From Nyssa sinensis (taxonomy: Eukaryota > Streptophyta > Magnoliopsida > Cornales > Nyssaceae), in the NCBI GenBank assembly GCA_008638375.1, contig CM018038.1, positions 30,664,753-30,728,752 on the forward strand: 64,000 nt of DNA, read 5' to 3'. Below the pieces are notes generated by a model. The model was given only the letters and a program-made list of their open reading frames with translations. It searched no databases and was not told the DNA's origin. The translations under genes were made by a program, and so were the position numbers. This document shows, piece after piece, positions 46,439 to 59,000 of this stretch. Within the stretch, counting starts at the first letter, position 1, and every line of letters starts with the position of its first letter.

Positions 46439-47847
46439 TTTGATACTTTTAATGATAATAGTAAATTTTTATATTTTATATTAACATCATAATTTTTTGA
46501 TACAAAACAAATTTTTTTTTGTGTATTTATTAGATCTCACAATTTTTTAATATAAGTACATTTGCTGCCTTTCAACGGAAGTAACAAATTTGTTATTTTT
46601 GAAAAAGAGTAGCAAATTTGAAAGTTGGGTAACTATCTCTCTTGAAGCTCGATAAGTGGTTTGGCCTATCAAAGTTGAGTTTTTCATTGATTTGTTTTAT
46701 TTCTTCGAGAAAAAATGACTAAAAGAGATAGACCCGTGGGAAAAAAGAAAAATCAAAATCAAAAAAAATTATTAAAATATAAAATAGATATTCATCAATA
46801 GAGTGCATATATGATAGTGAGAACCATTAGTATAAGCATGATATTATAGCAGGAGACAAATGAGTATTTCTCCTCCAATGCTCCCTGTTGTTGGAGATGC
46901 TCTTAATAAAATTACACTTATTTGACTTGAAATCCCTTACAATTGTATATATGTTCACAAGAACCTCTCTTCAAGTTTGAAAAAATCTTCAAGCAATTTT
47001 CTCAATTAGATAAAAATAAAAAATAAAAAATAATTATTTAATATTGGTTTACTTTTATAGTGTTGGTAGAGATAGGCTTAACATTAGACATTATTTTTAT
47101 ACAAAATAATTACTTTCAAATTCAAAAGCATTACTTGAGAGTCTTTTAATTAATTAAAGGTCAAATAAAAAAACAAGAGTTGCTAATATCATTTTTTATT
47201 TTAGTTTGGGAAATTAGATGAACAAGAATCATGCGCACATGAAGTGTTATGCATTGGATGGTATCAGCATAAGTCTCTCTGCCTGTAATTAATTCAAACC
47301 CTTTGATTTAATAGGATGCTTTTATTTTCACCCCTTATTTACATTTTATTTTCATTTAGAAAATGATGATTATACCTTTATTTCTTTTTGTTCTATCTCC
47401 ATCCATGTCTTAAAGAAGTCTAATAAAAATTATTTTTTTAATTAAATAAATTTTCTATGACAAAAATCTTATATCATATTAGATGAGATAACATTTGATG
47501 TGATTCAAACGATATTATCGAATGAGTTACTGAGAATACACAAATCTCATTTGAACATTTCGATAAATCAAAGTTAAGTTGTTTCATAAACATTAAGGAA
47601 GGTCCTTTGTTTTGTTGTTTTTATCAGCCATTAAGGGAAACACACACACACACACACATATAAAAGTTTGATTTTCTTATCCCTTTTTTTAATCTAATTT
47701 ATTTATTTAAAAGATAATATTTAACATGAATTTTAGAGGACAAATTATACATGAGTTGATTATTTTTGACAATTTACACTTAACCTAACACGGAAAATTA
47801 AATTATATTTAGACTGAAAATCTTATACTTAAGTTGATAAAAAAATT
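43579..47847. other. Intergenic AT-rich DNA, no gene seen
   Basis: This holds a diverged direct duplication (about 44015-44190 against 44425-44620, sharing ttaaaactaaataat and an acacg/ttacg-type block). It also holds a poly(A) run near 45372 and CT/TA microsatellites at 45837-45916 and about 46400-46432. I see no protein-coding region. Confidence 0.4.
45837..45916. repeat. Compound (CT)n-(TA)n microsatellite
   Basis: About 28 CT units are followed directly by about 12 TA units. Open frames of L/S or R/E repeats on the two strands are artefacts of this array. Confidence 0.9.
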
Positions 47848-48365
47848 GGGGTAAATTATTCTGAATTTTTCTAAAATTTATGACAATTATACTGACTTCC
47901 TTTGAGATTTCTAAAATTACACCGATCGTTTATATTTTACAAAATAATATACAAATACCTCTTTCCTGTCAATTTTTTTTTTCAAAATAACGTAACTGCC
48001 TCTTTTATTTTTATGTTTTTTTGCATTTTCCTAATTTTGACCAATTTATTCGAACCTTTTTTTATAAATATTTATTAATTTTTTTATTTAAAAACAAATT
48101 TAAGGTAAATAACTTATTTTTATTTTATATAAAAATAAATTTAAAGTTTTTATTAATATTTATTTGAAAAATGAAAAAAAAATTGGTCAAGATTTAAAAA
48201 AAATTTTTAAAAAATGAAATGGGTAGTTTTATCACTTTGAAGAAAAAAATTTGACTGAAAAAAGATATTTATATATTATTTTTTTAAAAAAAAGAAATGT
48301 CAATATAATTTTAAAAAAATTAATATAATTATCATAAATCTTAAAAGAAGTTAGTTTAATTTATT
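47848..48365. mobile_element. MITE family M, copy 3
   Basis: It starts ggggtaaattattctga and ends gttagtttaatttatt. The interior matches copies 1, 2 and 4 (tttgaccaattt, aataaatttaaagttttt). Confidence 0.6.
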
Positions 48366-48800
48366 AAAAAAATAAATATTACCGTTGTTCATTACGTGCT
48401 ATTATTTATTTATTAAATAATATCTTACTGGTAACTTATTAGTGTATATGTTCACTTCAATGTAAAAAAATGTTCAATTTAAGTGTTTTTTTTTAGTGTA
48501 AATTGCCGAAATTGGATCTACTTATAATTATAATTTGACCAACGAAGTTAGGTGTAAATTTTCCAAAAGCAGTTAAGACTGTTTGGACAAAAGTGCCCCA
48601 GCAGATGAAGAATTGTACAGGGCGTAATCAAATCCGTACTGTTGAGAAGTTAAGGCAGCAACTAATTTTTTGTTTTTAGGTTCATTAACTAAAGCAAAGA
48701 GTGGAGATTTGAGCTGAGACCAAAAAGACAAGTGACGTGCCGTCCAAAATCCAACACCGATTAGTTGAAAGGACCACTTTTTCCATTTTGTTAATTAGTG

Positions 48801-48834
<34 letters not shown>

Positions 48835-48961
48835 GGAGCCAAAAAAATGTAATTACACTCCTACAGTCCTACACCATACTTTTCAACCCTGTCCATCACT
48901 GTTTCCTCTTCCATGCTTTCTAAAAATATCATCCTCAGAGTGCGAATAGGAAATCATTGTT

Positions 48962-49002
<41 letters not shown>

Positions 49003-50394
49003 GTGTATATGAGCACATCAGTTGTGGAAGCCATAGATGTAAATGCAAAAAAAATAAACACCTTAAATAACAGTTGCAGTCTTTAAATAACTATATTATT
49101 GACCTAGCCTTTGTATTGGGAGGTCTATATATAAATCCCAGCTGTAATATTGCCTGTCATTTAATAAAAGAATTTAAATAGCTTTTACAATTGAAAAAAA
49201 AAAAATCCATTTTTCTAGAAATTAATCACGCATATTATTTTTGTACTTAATGATCTTAGAGGATATAGGAATTTACAAATAAGTTGATTTTCCTCGAGGG
49301 ATCTTGAAAAATCCACATCTTCTTCCTTTTTTGTTTGCACAAAATGCCCTTTCATTAAAAAAAAAAAAAAAAAATGGTGTAGATTTTGAATAAATAGTAT
49401 GTATGTTTAGCACTTTTGATTAATTTATAATGATCTATATTACTCCTCGAATTTCATATATATATATATATATTTATATATACACAATGCAATAATGGCA
49501 TCGTCTTGGAGACAAAGTCGGGAATTTAATTTAGGATTAATTACATGAATTTCTTATGTTTTTTTTTTAGAAAAATAAATAAGTAATGTCATTGGATCAA
49601 TGCATACCAATTTCGGTACTATTATAATCTATTTAAATTTACAAATTCAACTCGTATCAATTTTAGTTCTCCTCTAAATTTTTTTTAATAGGTACTTGGG
49701 ATGGAGGGAGTTGAAACTTGAGATCTTGAAAATATTACCCAAACCTTTTTCCATCTCTACCTTTAATATATATCTCAACCCATATTATATTATTAATCAT
49801 AATGCACAAAATGTACTTAAAAAAAATATTCCATGCCAATAACGATTAGGATAATAGGTATACTGTCATTATTAATGAAGATATAAATCTAGGAATGGAT
49901 AATTAATCTTGTTAATAAAGTAAAATCTTGTTAAGGAACTAGGATTTACTCCATATGATAATCTCCTGCATGAGAAATTCATAAGATAAAGCAAGGCTTT
50001 CATGGGACTCGGTTGAGGGAATGTTTGTGACCACAAATGATTAGTTTTGTGATGTAGACAGGTTGGAAGTTTTGACATGGCATACAAATGGCGACCGGTG
50101 AATGGTGACACGTGTCAAAGGGCGGCACACCAACCAGACAAGTAGAGCAGGATTGTGGGGAGAGAAATTAGTTGTTGATCTTAATGTAGAAATGGACAAT
50201 TAATGTAAGTGGGATTGTGACAAATAAGTTTATATAAGAGAGTGGGAAAATCTTGGAACACAATATAGCGGTGGAGGGTGGCGTGAAAATTTGGTGGCAC
50301 GCCGTCCAAACAAACCTTTACAAACAAACATTTCATCTATCTGCCACCCCACGCGCAATCAATACAACACTCCCTTCATCCCTTTCTCTCCTCC
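48366..50394. other. Upstream region of VND7
   Basis: No gene is recognised. It has CA/TA microsatellites at about 48801-48836 and TA runs at about 48966-48998 and 49457-49473. Composition becomes less AT-rich from about 50000 toward the promoter, where the 12-bp palindrome at 50106-50117 lies. Confidence 0.4.
50106..50117. promoter_or_regulatory. Palindromic G-box (TGACACGTGTCA) upstream of VND7
   Basis: A perfect 12-bp palindrome centred on CACGTG lies about 290 bp upstream of the TATA box. G-boxes bind bZIP and bHLH factors. Its role in VND7 control is inference. Confidence 0.5.
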
Positions 50395-50406
50395 CTTATA
50401 TATAAC
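50395..50406 (+). promoter_or_regulatory. TATA box region of VND7
   Basis: cttatatataac precedes a pyrimidine-rich leader (ctccctagctctttac) that starts about 30 bp downstream, consistent with a transcription start near 50430. A second TA-rich word (catatataacatattta) at 50413-50429 is an alternative. Confidence 0.5.
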
Positions 50407-50429
50407 TTCTTGCATATATAACATATTTA

Positions 50430-50549
50430 TATCTCCCTAGCTCTTTACAACTGCATTCACCACTACACCAGACAACTATATATCTTCACATATAAATTCA
50501 TCTCTCTCTCTCTGCAAGAACCCGGCGTGGTCGAACTTAATTTCTGCAG
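50430..50549 (+). other. VND7 5'UTR exon
   Basis: The C/T-rich leader includes a CT run (50504-50513). It ends at ttctgcag|gttagt, a strong splice donor. Paired with the acceptor tttcttcag at 51951-51959 it gives a leader intron of about 1.4 kb, with the start codon 13 bases into the next exon. The start of this exon is estimated. Confidence 0.5.
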
Positions 50550-51959
50550 GTTAGTATTTTTCAAGTGTAATATCTTCGTTGTGACAAGCTGAGATGAATG
50601 ATGCGTCATTCATTCTTCAAAGTTTATCAATGATGTTTGATTATGTTCTTTTTGATATGTATCCAAATTAATTTTCCATATATATTCGGTCATGCCAATT
50701 TTTTTTTTTTTTTTTTGGGTAATTAGCTAGTATGCTGGTTTGGAGCTTCAACATTCAGTCATGCCAATGTTGATCTAAACATCATGTAGTAATTGACTGA
50801 ATTAATATTCTAAATTAACTTCGAAACAAGATCTTTGAAATTCTGAGCCTCTGTCAACCCCATGTTTAGTTTAAGCACGCGTCCATGCGCACTTGTGCAC
50901 ACACCAGAATGTCTATCTCTCTGTGTGTGAGAGAGAGAAAAAGAGATTGTTTAGTATTGTAGAGCAAGTAGTTATTTATATTGAATAATGATCTAGTCAT
51001 GAAGTTGTGATTGGTAGGTGTGAAAACATTTTCCACCATCACCACCATGAGCATGGAGTGGACTGCACTCAAAGAAAACACATACAACATGCTTGTGTCT
51101 GTAAAGTCAATCTTTTCGGCTCCTTTTGTGTTCAATATACTTGCCTAAGTTATGTTTAAGCCAAAATCTGTGATCTTCTGGTGGGCACCACAATGTCTGC
51201 CATTTTCATTGTGACATAGCTGAAACATAAGCAGGACCTCATTGTTGGGTCCCCCAAAGTAAGATCATCACAGCCTCGTGTTCAGTATGCCTCCTGATAA
51301 CATCTATAAATACTTGTATTTGGTAAAAGATAGAACATTATCATATGTAAATTCGAATGAATATGAATCATGCCTTCTGATAATATTCATAAATGATTTA
51401 TTTTTGGTAGGAGATGAACATTATCATATATAACATTACTATATGATACACGTCTGTATGTACTCTAATGCATTTCTCCATCTAATTCAGAATAAATATC
51501 TCTTTGAATTCTCTCTTTAAAATTCAAAGTGGATCTTCTCACAAAAGATCTTTTTCAAGTTTGAATTTATTCATCTGGAATCAGGGTTCTCCTACTTCAT
51601 TTTTATTTACATATTTTATTTCTTTCTATTTACCCTCTCTCTTTTATTCCCTTCAAGACAAATGTGTGTGAAATCTACTCTCGATATGAGCTCCTCCGCA
51701 ACTTTCTTTTTAACAAAAGTCATGTCTTCCAAAGTTGATATTGATATTAGGGTAAGCTAGTGTTTCTTTGAGAAAATACACACCAATCTCCTTTTCTAAG
51801 TTTTGAGAGAATACAGCATACTCCAATCTCCTATACCAATGCGAATGAAGCCTAAAAAGCAACTTCATGACCTTTAACAAACACACATATATATATGTTT
51901 TCCAAATTTTTTTTGTTCTCTTCTTCTTTGATATATATGTTGGGCTTTATTTTCTTCAG
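50550..51959 (+). other. VND7 leader intron
   Basis: About 1.4 kb between gttagt and tttcttcag. It has no ORF of interest. It holds a near-repeat of aacattatcatat words around 51335 and 51420. Confidence 0.45.
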
Positions 51960-51972
51960 GCAAAGAACATCA

Positions 51973-54005
51973 ATGGAGACAGAGTCATGTGTCCCTCCTG
52001 GCTTTCGATTTCACCCTACAGAGGAAGAACTCGTAGGTTACTACCTCAGAAGAAAGGTTAACTCCCTAAAGATTGATCTTGATGTTATTGTGGACATTGA
52101 TCTCTACCGGATAGAGCCATGGGACATCCAAGGTAATGAATTGCAAGATATATATATATATATATTACATAACAAAAAACATTTTAATCCAATGTTACAT
52201 GGCAAGCCAAAGGTCATTATATATGATACTGATAAATATAAATTATAATGAATGTGTTTCAAATTATAATAACTAAGTAAATATAATAAAGCAACTAGAT
52301 TTGAATTTCTTTTATGTTTTTCTTTTTAAAGGTTTGAAACCAAACAAACTTAGCATCTTTGACCTTCTCCTAGGCCTAGGGTTTGACCATTTATACACAA
52401 ATCATGTCACATTTGATCTCTATTCAATGGTTCTTTCATGTTAATCCCCTAGTCAGTCTACTAGTGCATTCCCCACTGCCCAAACAAGAAAGGAAAGGAA
52501 AGAAAAATTCATGCACTCAAAGCTAACCATGTTCAAAAGAGAAGTTACTGTCACACGTTGTGATTGCCACTCTGATTCTATCATTGACAACCGTCCTAGT
52601 AAAACTTATAAATATTTAAATTACAGAAAAAATTTATATAGCCAAAGAACCCTCATCTCCATTCCATGATTTGACATGGGCACTAACCCAAAAACCATTA
52701 ACCAAAAAGAAAGAAGAAGAAAAAAATAAGTTGACTATTATAGGATGATGGTATAGTTTTAAAAACAAAATTGTTTACTTGGTTTCTACAGGGAAGTGCA
52801 AGTTGGGCTATGAAGAACAAAATGAGTGGTATTTCTTCAGTCACAAAGACAGAAAATACCCAACAGGCACGCGAACTAATAGAGCCACTGCTGCCGGATT
52901 TTGGAAGGCGACAGGGAGAGACAAAGCTGTGCTTTCAAAGAACATAATAATAGGGATGAGGAAGACCCTAGTGTTCTATAAGGGACGTGCACCCAATGGA
53001 AGCAAATCCGACTGGATCATGCATGAATATCGACTCCAAACATCTGAACATGGACCCCCTCAGGCAAGTTCAATCTTCAACTCATAACAAAATATGGTTC
53101 TTTAAGGCCATAGTTTCATTGACATATGGCTTGCAATAAAAATTTCGAAACAAACAGTACCTTACAATAGGTTATAAGGTTAATCTATCAAATTTATAGT
53201 ATATAACTTCTAGCAATGTTTTTGAGGATGTGATTTATATAATAAAGTAGGTATCATTATTTTAGGAAGGTCTTTTGTGTGTGTGTGTGTGTGTGTGTGA
53301 CTGAAAGTGAAGTATTTTGTCAAAGAGACAAAGTGTTTTGTTATATATATATATATATATATATATATCAAAGTCTTTATGACCCCTTAAAGTGGCTTTC
53401 CCTCATCTGCTTTGTAGTGTTGTGCATGCTTTTTTATGAATATAAACTATGTTATTAAGCTTTTTCAAATTTTAAGCTGATCTTATTAGATATTGCAGGA
53501 AGAAGGATGGGTTGTGTGTCGGGCATTCAAGAAGCCAACTCCGAATCAAAGGCAAGGTTTCGATGCCTGGAATCACGCTTACTATGTCAGGGAGACCGGC
53601 AACTTTAGGCCACCTTCATATCCAGATATGTCAAGTTCAATGCAAGTAGTCCATCAAAATCAAAGTGCAAATTTTCATCAATTTTCCTTGGCTTCAGAGC
53701 AAGACCTTGTTCCCAACTATACTTGTTTGGACAATCAACTAGTTGAACTTCCACAACTAGATAGCCCCTCCATTTCAACAAGTTTGGCAAATGCTATAAC
53801 AAACGAAGAATATGATGATCAAAGGAGCATTAATCATGGTATCCAATACATTGATTGGAAAATTTTGGACAACTTACTTGAACCACAATTGACAGAACCA
53901 CCATCTGTTCCCAATTCAAACTTTCCATTATTGATTCCTCACAACTATGAGTTAGAAGCTCAAAGCGACGTAAGCCATCTCCTCGGATGCTTTCCTGACT
54001 TGTAG
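51973..54005 (+). CDS. VND7: NAC-domain transcription factor, VND7 orthologue
   Basis: Three coding exons, 51973-52132, 52792-53063 and 53499-54005, give 312 residues. The N-terminal NAC domain (about residues 6-155) shows, in order, [56 protein letters not shown], the [12 protein letters not shown] nuclear-targeting and DNA-contact region, [24 protein letters not shown] and [13 protein letters not shown]. The C-terminal activation region has [11 protein letters not shown], a [12 protein letters not shown] block and the ending LGCFPDL. Those three C-terminal motifs are shared with Arabidopsis VND7 and separate it from VND1-6 and NST proteins. VND7 is a nuclear activator that triggers xylem vessel differentiation, secondary-wall synthesis and programmed cell death. 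The first intron is GT-AG; the second begins CAG|gcaagt, a GC donor. The start is set by the NAC motif beginning seven residues later. The frame is intact. Confidence 0.9.
53064..53498 (+). other. VND7 intron with GC-AG splice sites
   Basis: The exon ends CCTCAG and the intron begins gcaagttc; the acceptor is atattgcag. GC with the +3 to +6 aagt context is the recognised minor donor type. It is the only join that keeps the conserved [10 protein letters not shown] frame. The intron contains (GT)n at about 53277-53299 and (TA)n at about 53344-53368. Confidence 0.8.
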
Positions 54006-54181
54006 CAAGAGCTCAACCAAGGCCATGTATGCACGATTTATACAAGTCAAATGATCATATTTTCATCAAGATCATATATAACAATCACTGTCTGTTAGAA
54101 AATTAAGGTCTCAGTGTTGTTTAGAAGAAACTCTCAGTGTTGTTTAGAAGAAACTTTCATACAAACATGCAGTGGAGGAAC

Positions 54182-54187
54182 AATAAA
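54182..54187 (+). terminator. Possible poly(A) signal of VND7
   Basis: AATAAA lies 177 bp after the stop codon. Other A/T-rich words further on could serve instead. Confidence 0.4.
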
Positions 54188-54189
54188 AA

Positions 54190-55620
54190 ATGTTGTGATA
54201 AAAGGGAGACATGTTGCAAAAGGTGTCTCCATGAGTCAAGGGCCTTAGGTTTAATTGTTATTCAACTTTTTGTTTGTTTTTTCTTTAATTTTAATAATTG
54301 TAAAGTATGCAATATTACTGCATATATATATATATATATTTATTTACTCAGTGATTTTGTTTTAGTCATAAATTAGCATCTTCTTGCTTGGAAATTAGCA
54401 TAATCATGAACTTCTATATTGAACTACAAATGATGCATTCTAGCAATAAGGTTTGCTTAAGGAAATGAAATTATATATCCTATTTTGATTTCCATGGCAG
54501 TTGGTGGTGCAAATCCAACCTAGGGATTATAATTAAGAAATGGACCTGTTAGTACAAATTACCATATGAAATTAAAACCATAATGGATTAATAAATAAAA
54601 ATAAACAGTTTTACTATACAGACAGATATGATATTTTTTTATCGGCAAAGAAATATGAATATATAAAACACACACACACACACACACACAAAGAGTTCAA
54701 CTTAATTCAACTCAACTATGCCCTCATCCCAACTATTTGATCTAGATAGAGCCATAAGACCAGTTTCTACACAAGCCGATATCTAAATGCTTCATCTAGA
54801 TTAACCTTGTAAGTCATTCATTTTATTTTTTTTTATTTATAATTTATTTGTAGAAATATGATTTTTTTTTTCTGTCATCTGAAAATAATACTTCATATAT
54901 GCAAAGACAAAAATGTATACACAAAAGTTGTGTGTGTGTGTGTGTGTATGCTTGTAAATGTAAAAGGGATTCAAGAACACTCAAACTGGCATCAAATTTT
55001 GAGTTATTAATTTTTCAAAAAATTTCTATTGAAATTAGAGATAAAAAACCAAATTTTTAAAAGCATGGGAGAGCCATTGGCCCCCTAAGTTACGTGTGGC
55101 GCAGCACTGCACATAGTATAATATACATTCATGAATATATATAGTAATACAGTTGACTCTCGAATATCTAATTTTTAATAAGTTAATAATTTTTAATAAT
55201 TAATAAATTTTTAAAAAAACAACTTGGTTATATAATGGATAATTAATAATTATATTACATGATAATTAATATTTTTTTAAAAAATGCTTTATAATATTAA
55301 TTATAAAGAAGATAAAATAGCCATATATATAATTATATATATTTCATTTATAAGATATTTTGGTAATTATATTTATTAATTCTATATAATTAGAGTAAAA
55401 GTATTGTAAGTTAAAAAAGTACAATATAACAATTGTGAGAAATACAACTTATTTAGTTCAAAATAACGTACATTAAGAGTTTTTTTTCATAACTTAAGTT
55501 GAAATATTTATATCTATTTCCTATGAAAGACTGAAATGTCACTAAAAAGTTTCATATAAGATATTCTTTTTGCACAAAAAATCATATACATAATTTCGAT
55601 TAATGATACTACATAAAGAT
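54190..55620. other. Intergenic DNA downstream of VND7, no gene seen
   Basis: AT-rich with (TA)n near 54322-54339, (CA)n near 54668-54690 and (GT)n near 54929-54946. No coding motif. Confidence 0.4.
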
Positions 55621-56031
55621 TTAGTGTAAATTGTACTGACCTTTCCTTAAGTTTCGGACAATTACACTAACCTCCTTTGAGTTTCAAGAAATTAAACTGA
55701 CCTCTAATATTTTTACTGACAAATTACAGATACCTTCTTCTAGTCAATATTTTTTTTTCAAAATGATAAAAATTTCCTTTTTATTTTTTTTTTTTTTTGT
55801 GCATTTTTTTTAATCTTGACCACTTTTTCTAACTTTTTTTTCATTTTCAAATAAAAATTGATATTTTATAAATGAAATTAAATTATTTACCTTCAATTTC
55901 ATTTTATATATAATGAATTTTTTAAACAAAACAAGTTAAAAAAATTGGTCAAAAATGCAAAAAACAAAAAAAAACAAAAAACATAACAGCAGTACTTTTA
56001 TCATTTTGAAAAAAAATTGACTAGAGGAAGG
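55621..56031. mobile_element. MITE family M, copy 4, cut by the LTR at 56032
   Basis: It starts ttagtgtaaattgtactgac and follows the other copies (cttcttctagtcaat, then attttgaaaaaaaa and gactagaggaag). It stops at 56031, where the LTR begins. The missing right end should lie beyond the LTR element, outside the window. Confidence 0.65.
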
Positions 56032-59000
56032 TGTCACGACCCGAAACCCACCCTGTGCGGATTACCGGATCGCGACCGCAGCCCCAAGACCCGAAGGCCT
56101 CAAGACAAGGCTCGCATAGGCAGCGGTACCGAATAGATGTGCTCCATGTGGTTGCGGAAGCGTGAAAAACTTTTTTTTTTTTTTTCTTTTCTCATTTTTA
56201 AATTTACACATCCGTCCAACACTGCCGCTATTCACAATGGTACACATGATCACACATTCAGAGCATAACTAAAACTTAAAAGACTTCATAATTACAATCT
56301 TTATTCAACTGCCCCGTGGGGCTTAATACATATCCTTAAATAGTCTGAAAATACAAAATATACTAATCAAAGTTCATGTGATTTTTCCCAAAAGAACTAC
56401 TTAAGCAAATCTTCCCAAAAGCTAGGTTCATCCTTATCGTCTTCAAAAATCGATCTGCCATTAGTCACCTGAAAGGGGGGCGGATGAAATCCGGGTAAGG
56501 TAATTAAAGCTTGTGAGTAATTCCTGCATTCGTCGTGGGGTTTTCAACTGGTAGTGGTTTTAGCACATGAGGGTTTATGAAACACTCACTACCAATTGCT
56601 CGTACATTTTAGAACACAGAATATATGCATTCTTAAAACAATAGCTTTGAAACAATTAAAGTATTCAAGCTAAATACACATTTTCTTCAAATAAAGCATA
56701 TGCAATTTTAAAAGCATATAAACACGTGAAATAGAATAGGGATAATACCTACTTCTATTTTCAAAATCACTTGTCATCTTTTCCCTTTTATTAGGCGGAA
56801 TCTGTTTCGAACCAGACTCCCGTTTTACTGCAATGCTACAATGGAGATATCTCATTTGCCTAGGGGATTAGATCCTTCTACCGGGCATGTACTATTGAAT
56901 CCCGGAGGATTTCAACCATCATAGGGGGTGGCACTTAGTACCGTTTATCTTATAAAATAATTTCACATGACTTCTTCAATAGATGTTTTTCATGAACATT
57001 TAAAACATGGAGAGTATAACTTCTACAATGAAGCTTCAAATACATGTGATAATCAAATTCAGAATATTAAAGAGATTTGCATTTGATTTAGACATGCTAA
57101 TTATTTTCAAGAAAAGAGTTGGATATAAAAACATTTATAAAGCATGCCGTAACAGAATATTTTAAAAAAACGGGATCATATAAAGACTGAATTTGATATT
57201 CAAAGGCTGCAATAACTTGAACTTAAAACTTCTTCAAATATAGGGAGTTAAATCTCCAGTTCAAATACAGGGTTACTCACCTCGGTCCTTTAGGGTTAGC
57301 TCTACAGAGGCGCCTTCCCTTTACCTTTCTCTTTCCTTAGCCTATCAAGATTTATGAAGATTCCATAAATTTCATATGTGCTAAATCAACTTCATAACTC
57401 ACTAAGTGTAAACTGTGAGAAGCCTAAATTCTTATACCGGTCCGACTTATAGCTGTATTATAGATCTAGCAACTTGTGTACTTAATGATAATAATATTAC
57501 CTGCGACGCCATTCGGCTAAGGTTTCCGTGTTCTCTCTTTCCTCTTCCATTTTTCTTTTTTCCTCCTTCTTTTTCTTGGCCTCTGCCACCATGGCCTTGG
57601 TGGGTGATTTGAAAATGAAGGGGCTCACCGAGACGACTTCTGTCGCCTTGGCTATCCTGACGAACCTGTCGATCACTCTCTGACGATGTAACAGTTCTCG
57701 CATGAAGGCCTGTTGCTTTGGATCCTTGGCCCTTTGGGCCTTGGTCATGATCGTGAATTTCGGTCGTTGTTCTTCCATAGTTATCACCTAAGATCAACTT
57801 ATGAGTTAGAAATTTTATTCTAAGATTGATGTGTTATCATGTCCTCGTATACGCCGTAGATTAGTACTTTGGCATTACTTTAATTTATAGTCATATGACA
57901 GATGCTATTCATCAAATTTTATGTATTTTTATTTTAGACATTTCTTTTGGTCGAATAGACTCTACCATTGAGTCCGGAGCGTCGAAGAAAGTCGGTTTGG
58001 GCTTCCCTAGGATTTAATTCGGACTCTGGTATGAAAAAGGGTAAAAGGGTCATTCATCGTTTTACGTGTCATATTTTTCTATACTTTGTTTCGTAGTTTG
58101 GACTCCATTATTGAGTCCAGGATGTCAAAGAAAGTCAATTCAGACCTTCCTGTGTTTTAATTTGGCTTTTAGTGTACTAGGGGTAATTTGGTCATTTTAC
58201 CCCTTTACGTGTCTTTATGTTCGGGACCTCATCTCATGTCGTGGACCTCACCATTAGACTCAGAAGGTCCGAGATAGTAAAATTACACTAATAACTTGTT
58301 AATTTTGGTCAAGGGGTATTTTGGTAATTTATACCTTAACGTGTCTAAATTTTTCGAGCCCCGTCTCGTAAAACGGACCCTACCATTGGCTTCAGAATAT
58401 TCAAAATAGTAAGGATACACTATTCATTTATTTAATTTGGACTTCATTTGCCCTATTTATCACCCAAGGGTAATTTAGTAATTTTACTTATTTAATAAAA
58501 TAATTTAATAAATTATTTTATTATTTTTCCAGAGGTATATTTGCATAATTTTTCCAAAATCTGGGCCACAGTGTAAATCCGTAGAACAGTTGGGGGTCAA
58601 AATAAAATTTTCAAAACTTTCGGACTGAACCAGTGGGTTCAGTCCTATCTCAAATGAACCGGTCCAATTTCAACTGAACCAATCCGGTCTGGTTGGGTTT
58701 ATTGCGTAATGCTGACGTCATGATGACGTCAGCCCTAATAGTTTAAAATTTAAACATAAGCATAAACGACGCCGTCCCACTTAACCATTTATACGACGGG
58801 TCGGGTTCCGACCCGAACCCGATTTGACCCGTTTTGACCCGAACCGCCACTGTTCATCTTCTTCCCCGTTTCTTCCCAGTGTTGCCCTAGTTGCAGGTTT
58901 TCGTTTTTTCCTATTTCGTGATGTTCTACAACTCCGTTTCTTCTACTTTCTTTCCCAAACACCTCCTAATACATTATAGAACACTTTTACATTGATTTGG

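Noticed and set aside
57415..57612. + strand ORF over the LTR exon-like region
   Set aside because: It is the antisense shadow of the longer minus-strand ORF, with proline/phenylalanine-rich low-complexity content.
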